Assembly: GCF_001905825.1 (NCBI RefSeq)
Contig: NZ_LIVV01000014.1
Location: 148,051 to 212,050 of the forward strand
From: Streptomyces sp. CB02009
GTDB taxonomy: Bacteria; Actinomycetota; Actinomycetes; Streptomycetales; Streptomycetaceae
Direction: 5' to 3'
Length of the DNA stretch: 64,000 bases
Below, piece after piece: positions 58,060 to 64,000 of this stretch. The position numbers were made by a program, and so were the translations under genes. The stretch's first letter is position 1. Each line of letters opens with the position of its first letter. The notes under the pieces were generated by a model, which did no database searches, had not been told where the DNA came from, and worked only from the letters and a program-made list of their open reading frames with translations.

Positions 58060-58907
58060 GCGGCACCTGCCTGCTGCTTGTCGTGGTTGGCCTTGGTGTG
58101 GAGCTGGGCGGGGATCCAGATCCGCCGCTCGCGGGCGGCCTGGTAGAGGGCCTTTCGGAAACGTGTCTTGCAACTGCGGACCGCTCCGTGGGTGATCTTC
58201 AGCGTGTCTGCGATCTCGGTGTCCACGAAGCCGTGGATGGTCATGCCGACGACGGCCTGGGTCTGCGAGGTCTGCTCGGCCAGGATGTCCTCGAAGTTGT
58301 TGGTGAGGACGATGGCTTCGGGCTCGGCCAGGTAGCCGGGCGCCTGAAGCAGGCCGAGGATCCCCCCGGTTCCGCCGGGCGTCTCCTCGCCGAAGTCGGA
58401 GAGCTTGTGCAGCTCGGCCCACCTGACCCGCGCCCGCGCCCACTTCAGGTAGGCGCGGCGGAACTCCCAGATGCATGTGCCGACGAAGTACGTCCGCAGG
58501 CAGCCGGCTCCGCGGGGACCGGTGTGGTCGGGGTTCCACCTCTCGTTGACAAGCGCGTTGACGCGGAACGTCTTGAGGGCGCTGACCTGCATGTCGATGA
58601 GGATCTCGTCGCGGGCGGCGGCGTCGGCACGCAGAGCGGCCCAGTCCTCGGGGTGGATCCAGAACTCGATGCCCCGCTCGTTGAAGCGCGCGATCGCGAG
58701 CCGGCCGAGGGAGCCGTCACGGAGCATGCCCTTCAGGATCGGCTCGGTCTCCCGCAGCAGCGAGTCCTGGAACACCTCGTACGTCGGGCCCTCGAAGCCG
58801 TAATGCGCGAGCTCCTCGACGATGGCGACGTCTGCTCGAATCCGTGCCGCCCGGTCGTCGGACAGGCCGACGTCGACGGCCTGTCCGATCTCATGATCCA
58901 TATGCAT
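58056..58907 (-). CDS. Sigma-70-like regulator, 283 aa
   Basis: ATG 58907 with GGGAGGG five bases upstream. Region-2-like segment CIWEFRRAYLKWARARVRWA near residue 150 and a region-4-like HTH near residue 225-270 (SQTQAVVGMTIHGFVDTEIA; DTLKITHGAVRSCKTRFRKA L). The N-terminal ~100 residues form an extra domain (LAHYGFEGPTYEVFQDSLLR; IARFNERGIEFWIHPED). It is divergent from standard ECF factors in its long N-terminus. It is coupled to the 90-aa membrane protein. Confidence 0.7.
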   Translation of the reverse strand: MHMDHEIGQAVDVGLSDDRAARIRADVAIVEELAHYGFEGPTYEVFQDSLLRETEPILKGMLRDGSLGRLAIARFNERGIEFWIHPEDWAALRADAAARDEILIDMQVSALKTFRVNALVNERWNPDHTGPRGAGCLRTYFVGTCIWEFRRAYLKWARARVRWAELHKLSDFGEETPGGTGGILGLLQAPGYLAEPEAIVLTNNFEDILAEQTSQTQAVVGMTIHGFVDTEIADTLKITHGAVRSCKTRFRKALYQAARERRIWIPAQLHTKANHDKQQAGAA

Positions 58908-59200
58908 AGAACCCTCCCCGTCTCTGCACCGCCCCGTGTCGGCGACCATGCTTTCTCTGGCGCGCGACCAGGAGCAGTTACCTGGTTGTACGGGCTGATG
59001 TGCGGCGGGAACCTGCGAATGTCACACACGAACTGAAGAAGTTCTGAACTTTCCGCCCCGAATATTTCCTTGGGCCCCTGACCTGCATCGATGCGAGGAG
59101 TCGGCAGGGGACTTGATTCCTGCGGGCAGCTGGCTCCTCGGCTGCGGGTGCCGAGGCGAGTTGAGCCTCGAGCCCCGGCTGACCCATTGAGCCCTTGGAT
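58908..59200. other. Gene-free stretch between two minus-strand operons
   Basis: About 290 bp with no supported gene. The A/T-richer part at 58980-59070 (TTCTGAACTTTCCG; ATATTTCC) probably carries the promoter of the sigma-like gene. Confidence 0.35.
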
Positions 59201-59228
59201 GTGCCTTCACCGGATGAGGTGAAGGCAC
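59201..59228. terminator. Terminator of the sigma-Mrr gene
   Basis: GTGCCTTCACC and GGTGAAGGCAC, perfect 11-bp arms with loop GGATGA, 20 bp beyond the stop codon on the minus strand. Confidence 0.8.
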
Positions 59229-59248
59229 GTCAGCCCCACAGGAGGTCC

Positions 59249-60403
59249 TTACAGCAGTTCCCACAGAGGCCGCGAGCCGCTGGCCCACTCCCGCAGGAGA
59301 GCCCGTCCGACAAGATGCACCTCCTGGGAGCGGGCGAAATCGATCGCAGGCTTGGTGAACCTTCCATTGGAGACGAGCACGACGACGTCGCCTTGGTGCA
59401 CCCCACGGCCAGTGCTGCTGAGAACTTGCACATCAGGGCTGCCCACTGCGCTTCCGGACCGGCCATTCCGTCGGTGCTTGCACTGGACCACCCAGCGCCG
59501 CCCCTCCGGGTCGGTCGCCTTCACGTCCGCGCCGAGATCCCCGGCACCGCCGACCTCCACCGCGTCAGCACACCCGTCACGGCGCATCAGGTCTCTGACA
59601 GCGAGCTCGAACTGATGGGGTTGCATCGAGTCCAGTTGCTCGAGCGTGTAAGGAGGCGCCGAAGGCGTTGCCCGCCGTCTCGTTGCCGCGCGCCGTCGCT
59701 GGACCATCCAGGCCGCTGCCACGACGGGGATCAGCCCGGAGACGACCAGGATCACCGGGGTGGAGAGCAGGAACTTCACCGTGGCCGTCATCAGTGCCGT
59801 GCCATCGTCGGAGCCCACGTCAACCCACTGGAGATCGGTGACCAGCTTCTTGTACCAGAGGCTGAAACCGATCCAGCCGACCAGCATCAGGGAGGCGAGG
59901 AGGGCGGTGGCGCGCCGGATGTGGGTGGCGACGGTGCCCTTGTGCAGGCCGGTGATGGCGGCGAGTTCGGCATGGGTGTAGCCCACGGCCTTGGAGAAGA
60001 GGATCAGCCGCCGCTGCTGCGGCGACATCTGGTGCAAGGCGCGTTCGACGTCGAGCCGGCCCCCGATGTCCTCCTCCACTTCGGAGACCCACAGAGGCTT
60101 GTTGCCTTCGGCCGTGCGGTCGGTGGTGTCGATGGGGTCGACGCCCCTGCGGCGGCTGGCGTCCCTGACTCGGTTGCGGACGACCGCGCACAGGTAGCCG
60201 TAGATGTTGTCGATCTCTTTGGCCGGACCGTAGGTCAGGACGATGACGAGGGCATCCTGGACGATGTCCTCGGCATCGGTGCGGGAGACGGGCAGCTTTT
60301 CTGCGGAGAGCTGGCACCGGGCAAGACGCACGAGCGCCCTGCCCTTGTCCCGGTAGACCCGGACGACCCGCTCGTGGAACAGGACCTCGTCGCTCTCAGA
60401 CAC
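59249..60403 (-). CDS. Fusion of ECF sigma factor, two TM helices and Mrr-type nuclease
   Basis: A 384-residue protein from the GTG at 60403, which has GAGAAGGG eight bases upstream. Residues ~1-95 carry sigma region 2 (SRTDAEDIVQDALVIVLTYG; YLCAVVRNRVRDASRRRG). Residues ~125-170 are region 4 (MSPQQRRLILFSKAVGYTHA; ELAAITGLHKGTVATHIRRA). Two TM helices follow (~172-190 and ~215-238). The C-terminal ~115 residues are an Mrr_cat-like PD-(D/E)xK nuclease: QFELAVRDLMRRDGCADAVE, GDLGADVKATDPEGRRWVVQ and CKHRR give the D and QxK core. Sigma domains and Mrr nucleases are each common; finding both in one membrane-spanning chain is unusual. It overlaps the upstream 78-aa membrane gene. Confidence 0.85.
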   Translation of the reverse strand: MSESDEVLFHERVVRVYRDKGRALVRLARCQLSAEKLPVSRTDAEDIVQDALVIVLTYGPAKEIDNIYGYLCAVVRNRVRDASRRRGVDPIDTTDRTAEGNKPLWVSEVEEDIGGRLDVERALHQMSPQQRRLILFSKAVGYTHAELAAITGLHKGTVATHIRRATALLASLMLVGWIGFSLWYKKLVTDLQWVDVGSDDGTALMTATVKFLLSTPVILVVSGLIPVVAAAWMVQRRRAATRRRATPSAPPYTLEQLDSMQPHQFELAVRDLMRRDGCADAVEVGGAGDLGADVKATDPEGRRWVVQCKHRRNGRSGSAVGSPDVQVLSSTGRGVHQGDVVVLVSNGRFTKPAIDFARSQEVHLVGRALLREWASGSRPLWELL

Positions 60404-60632
60404 GGGTGCGACCCTTCTCGCCAGCGGGTCGGCAGCTCCCGCAGCCGGACGACAGCGCGGCCCTGGCCCGCATGACCTCAGCTGCGCCGTACGCGCGGGC
60501 GAGATCGGCACTGGCGCTTGCGTGGATCACCTCGGCCACCCCCCGGGTGCGGCTGCGATCGCCAGCGATCTTGATGAGCTTCTCGGCCATGGGCACGAGA
60601 CCGAGCAGCACCGCCGCGATCACGATCTCCAT
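60396..60632 (-). CDS. Small membrane-anchored protein upstream of sigma-Mrr gene
   Basis: A 78-residue protein. Residues 1-18 (MEIVIAAVLLGLVPMAEKL) form a TM helix; the remainder is basic and helical (GVAEVIHASASADLARAYGA). The ATG has GGGAGGG seven bases upstream. The stop lies inside the start region of the sigma-Mrr gene (8-bp overlap), so translation is coupled. Confidence 0.7.
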   Translation of the reverse strand: MEIVIAAVLLGLVPMAEKLIKIAGDRSRTRGVAEVIHASASADLARAYGAAEVMRARAALSSGCGSCRPAGEKGRTRV

Positions 60633-60819
60633 TGTCTTCCCTCCCGTAAGGCTGCGCGGCCGGTCCGCGAATGCCGTTCGACAGGTAAGGGGAGCCCGGG
60701 GGGCGACTGCATGACACGGGCACGAAGGTTCCCGTCGGCCGCTCTGACTGGACTCCTCGCCGGGCCGCGCCGGCTCGAAGGCTGGCACCCCTTTGACCGC
60801 CTTGCAGTCCAAGGTCGCG

Positions 60820-60848
60820 GCCCCTTGACCACTTACCGGTCAAGGGGC
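60820..60848. terminator. Hairpin
   Basis: GCCCCTTGACC and GGTCAAGGGGC, perfect 11-bp arms with loop ACTTACC. It lies between the divergent membrane gene and the short plus-strand frames. Confidence 0.7.
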
Positions 60849-60872
60849 GTGTTTACACCGGCCCGCGGATCG

Positions 60873-61243
60873 ATGAACGGAAGGGCCGCCGACCGCCTGG
60901 TCTTCGCCTTGGCCGAGTTCTTCGAGTCGATGCTCCGGAACAAGGACCAGGCACTCCTCGCATAGATGAAGAAGGTCGGGTACCTCGTCTTCTTCAAGTC
61001 GACCGACGCGGTCGAACGTCAGGAAGGGCAGGAGCACGGCATGGGCGCACCGTGAACTCGGTCAAGGACGACTACGTCGAGAACGACATGCTCTCCACGA
61101 TGTACTCCACCGACAGGATCATGCGCATCTCCAACGAGTGCCTGGAGCCGACGCTGATCGAGGAGGTGGGGGCGATCATCCGCCAGGGGTGTACCGTCCG
61201 CGCCTGGCCGAACAGACCAGTTCCCGTTGCTTTCGGCAGGTAG
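60873..61243 (+). other. Three abutting short reading frames, decayed gene or tiny-protein cluster
   Basis: Frame 1 (60873-60965) reads MNGRAADRLVFALAEFFESM LRNKDQ. Frame 2 starts directly after its stop (60966-61055): MKKVGYLVFFKSTDAVERQE. Frame 3 begins in a GTGA overlap (61052-61243): DDYVENDMLSTMYSTDRIMR then ISNECLEPTLIEEVGAIIRQ. All have high GC3 and protein-like composition but weak ribosome sites. A single gene broken by stops and shifts is the simplest explanation. Confidence 0.35.
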
Positions 61244-61634
61244 CGATAGCAGCACGTGAAAATCTGCAGAGTGCCGCCGTGGAGATACCCGAAATCTGGT
61301 ACCGCATGGAGCTTTCGTCACCTGCCGAGGAAGGCTCCGTCCGCCGGCCCGGTCCCGGTATGAGCCGTACCCGATGCCTCGCGGTATGAGCTGACCTGCG
61401 ACAACCACATCTTCCCGCAATCCAGCTGGGTCTGACGGCACGGTGGCAACGGCGTCCCCTTACCCACCCAAGATCTAGTGGTTGGATGGGTTGCCCAGCC
61501 GCTGGTGCCCTTCGGCTGTCAACTGTGCGAAGTATGCTTATGCCGCTCCTCCGAGACCGGTCCTCCGAGTCTCCGTTCCGCTGTGGAACGGTCCCTGGGT
61601 TCCAGGGATATGGGACCGGATTTGGAGGGGTGCG
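61244..61634. other. Gene-free stretch
   Basis: About 390 bp with no supported gene. Some G/C-poorer sequence occurs at 61380-61480 and may hold the promoter of the 45-aa membrane gene. Confidence 0.3.
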
Positions 61635-61772
61635 ATGACACCCGATGGTGAGCAGTCGCCGACTGGTCAGAAGCGCCGCGTGCCCATGAGGCAGGTGGTG
61701 GTCGACTGGCTGGTGCCGGTAGCCGTGATCGCGGAGTTCATCGAGTGGGCCGTGACCCTCTGGCTGGGCTAG
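61635..61772 (+). CDS. Tiny membrane protein, 45 aa
   Basis: MTPDGEQSPTGQKRRVPMRQ then VVVDWLVPVAVIAEFIEWAV TLWLG. A basic N-terminus and one TM helix at the C-terminus. GGAGGGG lies five bases before the ATG. Function unknown. Confidence 0.55.
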   Translation: MTPDGEQSPTGQKRRVPMRQVVVDWLVPVAVIAEFIEWAVTLWLG

Positions 61773-61810
61773 AGGTGACCGGGACCGGACGAGATGGTCG
61801 GCTCATGACT

Positions 61811-61843
61811 GAGCCCGACCGCGAGAAAGTCGGCCGGGCTCGG
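61811..61843. terminator. Terminator after the 45-aa gene
   Basis: GAGCCCG-CCG and CGG-CGGGCTC pair around GCGAGAAAGT, about 40 bp past the stop codon. From here to 62362 only relics are seen, including a 25-codon frame (62114-62191) with GGAG that ends inside the palindrome at 62173. Confidence 0.6.
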
Positions 61844-62172
61844 TAGTCACACCCTGAGGCGAGGGCCTGGGACTGGCGGCAACCGGTTCCAGGCCTTCGT
61901 CATTCTCCACCCGCCGAAGCGGCTGGAGACAAAGTGTCTCCGCCAGGTTAGCCGAGCCAGGCACCGATAGGCACCAGCGGGCACGGTGAGGTCTGGTGAT
62001 CCTCAGTGAGGGGGGCATGAGGTCGGGATCCGGCGGCGCGTTCCGATAGATACTGCCCATCAAGCCACCTGAGCCCCAGGTCAGGGCACTTTTAGCGGGT
62101 GGAGTGAGTTCCCATGAGTGTGGTTGTGCCGACGGCCGTCGAGCGGATCCTCCGACATGGGGCCTGGGCTGG

Positions 62173-62198
62173 CGGTCCGCTAATCGATTAGCGGACCG
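62173..62198. repeat. 26-bp perfect palindrome
   Basis: Arms 62173-62185 and 62186-62198 are perfectly complementary with no loop; the centre reads GCTAATCGATTAGC. Like the dyad at 24960 it has a CTAAT/ATTAG core. Candidate operator or recombination site. Confidence 0.75.
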
Positions 62199-62362
62199 TC
62201 GTCAGCTGTTGCGGACCAGTTCGTCGCGGTCGCCCTGGCCGCCGTCCAGCTCGCCCTGGCGGCTCCTGTCGACGTCTGAAGGCGCCCCCAACGCCCGCAC
62301 GCCTACCAGTCGGCCCGCACACAGGCACCCGCGCGCGGCCTGTTCGGGAAGTTGGGCTGCCC

Positions 62363-62625
62363 ATGGACCCTCTCGTGATGACCGTCGGCCACCTCCGCGA
62401 AGTCCGAGCCCTCCACGGGGCGGACGACGACCTCCCCGTGGTCATCCACGCCGACGTCCTGGGCGGCGAGTTCGTCTCCGTGCTATGCCTGGAGTCGGTC
62501 CACTCCACCTCGACCCTCCCAGAGGGGGCCGTCCGCGAGGACGACGATCCCAGGTCGTCCTCGGCGCAGGCCTCGGCGACGGTCACTACACCCGGAAGAA
62601 CTCGCTGCTCATCCGGCCTTGCTGA
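62363..62625 (+). pseudogene. Small hypothetical protein with one-base deletion
   Basis: The frame opens MDPLVMTVGHLREVRALHGA then DDDLPVVIHADVLGGEFVSV and EGAVREDDDP, after which sense is lost at ~62548. Adding one C to the CCC run gives QVVLGAGLGDGHYTRKNSLL IRPC and a stop at 62625. The restored ~88-residue protein is of unknown family. Confidence 0.5.
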
Positions 62626-62661
62626 AGCACCGCCGCACCCGGCACCACCGACGACGCCCGC

Positions 62662-62838
62662 ATGCGCCACCTCACCCTCGCCCTCCAGCCCCACCACCCT
62701 GCCGACGCCACCGACCGCGAGCTTCAGCGGGCGACGGCCGACGCGCTGGGAGAGGTGTACTTCCGCGGCGGCGGCCATCGCGTCCACGACCTCGAGGTCG
62801 AGCTGACCTACATCAAGTGCATCCAGTTCGACCTGTAG
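62662..62838 (+). CDS. Small hypothetical protein, 58 aa
   Basis: MRHLTLALQPHHPADATDRE then LQRATADALGEVYFRGGGHR and VHDLEVELTYIKCIQFDL. High GC3 and a mixed alpha/beta pattern support a real gene despite its short length. It lies 36 bp after the preceding frameshifted gene and just upstream of the riboswitch. Confidence 0.5.
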   Translation: MRHLTLALQPHHPADATDRELQRATADALGEVYFRGGGHRVHDLEVELTYIKCIQFDL

Positions 62839-62848
62839 CTCGTGTCCG

Positions 62849-62990
62849 GGGCGGTAGGATCGTTCTCGATAGACGCAGGGGGATCCGGTGCGAATCCGGA
62901 ACTGTCCCGCAACGGTGTGCTACCCGGCCTGGGTGGTGAGTCCGAGGACCTGCCTATCCAGAATGTGCTCGAGCGTATCCGCGCCCGTGC
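62849..62990 (+). ncRNA. Cobalamin (B12) riboswitch
   Basis: Contains the conserved cobalamin aptamer core: CCGGTGCGAATCCGG, CTGTCCCGCAACGGT (62885-62916) and, later, the B12-box-like GAGTCCGAGGACCTGCC (62938-62954). Cobalamin riboswitches bind adenosyl- or other cobalamins and usually turn off cobalamin synthesis, transport or B12-independent isozymes. An expression platform follows directly (63001-63050). Outer boundaries are approximate. Confidence 0.9.
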
Positions 62991-63000
62991 CCTTCTGGAA

Positions 63001-63050
63001 GGGCTTCGGGGCACCTCTCGAAGCCCGATCCGAACCGGATCGGGCTTTCT
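63001..63050 (+). terminator. Riboswitch expression platform: terminator with competing antiterminator
   Basis: A terminator stem pairs AAGCCCGATCCG (63021-63032) with CGGATCGGGCTT (63036-63047) and is followed by T-rich TTTCTTG. The upstream GGGCTTCG (63001-63008) can instead pair with CGAAGCCC (63019-63026), which uses the 5' arm of the terminator. The two folds exclude each other, so cobalamin binding could decide read-through. Confidence 0.8.
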
Positions 63051-63128
63051 TGCTGTCTACTCCAGGTCTCTCCGCTGAAGGGCTGAGGTCCGCGTATACG
63101 CGCAGACGAATCAGCTTGGAGGACTTCC

Positions 63129-63377
63129 GTGACCATTCAGATCGCCCCGCTGGCGGTCATGATTCTCGTCGTTGCCGCCATCGTGGGCTTGACGGTGTTC
63201 AAGTACACCGCCCGCGCGTACGGGATCGCGGGACGTGGAGATCTGGCAGCGGCCATCGCCTCCGGCGTGGGGGTAGCAGCCGCGCTCGCGGTCCTGCTAG
63301 CCCCGGGCTTCGGCCATGCGCCCGGCGTACCTGCCGCACCCCCGGCCAGCACTGCGGAGCGGGTATCGCTCCAGTAG
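63129..63377 (+). CDS. Small two-TM membrane protein under B12 riboswitch
   Basis: An 82-residue protein; GTG start with GGAGG six bases upstream. TM1 LAVMILVVAAIVGLTVFKYT, loop ARAYGIAGRGDL, TM2 AAAIASGVGVAAALAVLLAP, then a Pro/Ala-rich tail. It lacks the His-rich motif of CbtB cobalt transporters. It is the first gene after the riboswitch terminator and is followed by its own terminator, so it is probably the sole regulated gene. Function unknown; a part in cobalamin or cobalt uptake is possible. Confidence 0.75.
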   Translation: MTIQIAPLAVMILVVAAIVGLTVFKYTARAYGIAGRGDLAAAIASGVGVAAALAVLLAPGFGHAPGVPAAPPASTAERVSLQ

Positions 63378-63394
63378 CGCCGTACGGCATCGCA

Positions 63395-63423
63395 GGAGGC
63401 CTGGGCACTTCGCCCAGGCCTCC
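63395..63423. terminator. Terminator of the riboswitch-controlled gene
   Basis: GGAGGCCTGGGC and GCCCAGGCCTCC, perfect 12-bp arms with loop ACTTC, 18 bp past the stop codon. Confidence 0.85.
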
Positions 63424-64000
63424 CAGCAGTGCTCCCCGCCCTCGTCCTGATGCTGTCCGGGGTGGGGCCGCCGAGCCCGCGCCCAGCAATCCGGCCGACG
63501 GGATCCGCTGCAAGGCCGTCGAGGTCGGCATGGGCAAAGCGGCGAGGACAGGCCGGCCCTCACCAGTGCGGCAGCCCTCCCGGCGGGCGCCTGAATGCCT
63601 GCTGCGCCCTTGTCCGTGCACCCTCCGGGGGTGGTGTTCGTGTGCGTGCGGTGTGCGTGAGGGGTGTGGCCCGGTTTGGCCATCTGTACATGCTGCATCA
63701 GTTTGATGCAGAGGGGTGGGGCAGGCTGTTTCCAGAGTTCAGCCGCGACCTCTTTTTGAAACACCATCAGCCGCACACTATCCGACCAGTGTGGGGTGAT
63801 GGCAGCTGACTTCCCAGTCGGTGCACAGTGAGGCCTGTGATGCGTTCTCGGGTGTTTCTCCGGCTGGAAGTCGGAGGCTCTCGGCGGGGGTTGGGTCACT
63901 GTTCGGGTCACTCGCTCCAGAGCTGCCCGAACCTGAGGCGATGGGACGGAATCCCCAGCCGGTGGTTTAGGCAACGGCCCGACCCACCCTCACGCCTTGC
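63424..64000. other. Right-end stretch without a supported gene
   Basis: Frames on both strands have weak coding bias. An 8-bp inverted repeat CTGCATCA-GTT-TGATGCAG at 63693-63711 lies in an A/T-richer patch (63680-63790), suggesting an operator for a gene off the right edge or for a minus-strand unit. Confidence 0.4.

Noticed and set aside
1..64000. Linear-replicon telomere or terminal protein genes
   Set aside because: No terminal palindrome series, tap/tpg-like gene or window-end structure was recognised, so linearity remains unproven.

Overview
The window is high-GC actinobacterial DNA. Small WhiB, CsbD, DUF2637, DUF5954 and DUF6233-type proteins, Ku, a SpoIIE-type phosphatase, many XRE and sigma-like regulators and frequent GTG/TTG starts point to Streptomyces or a close relative. 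No rRNA, tRNA, ribosomal protein or central-metabolism operon is present. The content (transfer/spread-type membrane genes, a replication-like module, an IS, gene fragments and many Streptomyces-only small genes) fits a plasmid, probably large and possibly linear, or an accessory chromosome arm. No telomere or complete integrase is visible, so the replicon type is undecided.

Layout. 0-6.7 kb (minus strand): a transfer/spread-like cluster with a Pro-rich membrane protein cut by the left edge, two small membrane proteins, a coiled-coil DUF2637 membrane protein, then zinc-ribbon, WhiB and unknown genes. 7.0-10.6 kb (plus): a divergent GntR regulator, an XRE-TPR regulator, a RibD-type reductase overlapping a RibD-type deaminase, and a second XRE. 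10.6-14.9 kb: a non-coding stretch with a series of hairpins sharing a TGGC (once CGGC) loop, then a large wHTH/zinc protein and a DciA-like protein; this is the best candidate for a replication origin module. 14.9-22.4 kb: a CoiA-like gene, a tandemly duplicated small membrane-anchored family around a pentapeptide-repeat membrane protein, and a secreted HNH nuclease. 22.4-34.7 kb: decayed accessory DNA with gene fragments, a duplicated then truncated gene, DUF5954, XRE, CsbD and PRC-barrel genes and small membrane proteins. 34.8-48.5 kb: an HTH-GAF-SpoIIE-HATPase fusion, an integrase remnant hit by an IS5-type element carrying a passenger gene, a second repeat-rich protein with an unusual 12-residue period, Ku, STAS, DUF6233, a Y-family polymerase-like protein and a secreted SGNH hydrolase. 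48.8-60.6 kb: an island of sigma-like or XRE regulators, most overlapping or abutting a small membrane protein gene, including a sigma-TM-Mrr nuclease fusion. 62.8-63.4 kb: a cobalamin riboswitch with a terminator/antiterminator pair ahead of a small membrane protein gene.

How the genes may work together. The 0-14.9 kb part reads as maintenance and spread of a mobile replicon, with GntR and XRE genes as its switches. The rest is mostly regulatory and stress cargo. Several reading frames are broken by single-base indels, often in or beside G or C runs. These may be assembly errors rather than true pseudogenes, so the broken genes are described in both forms.
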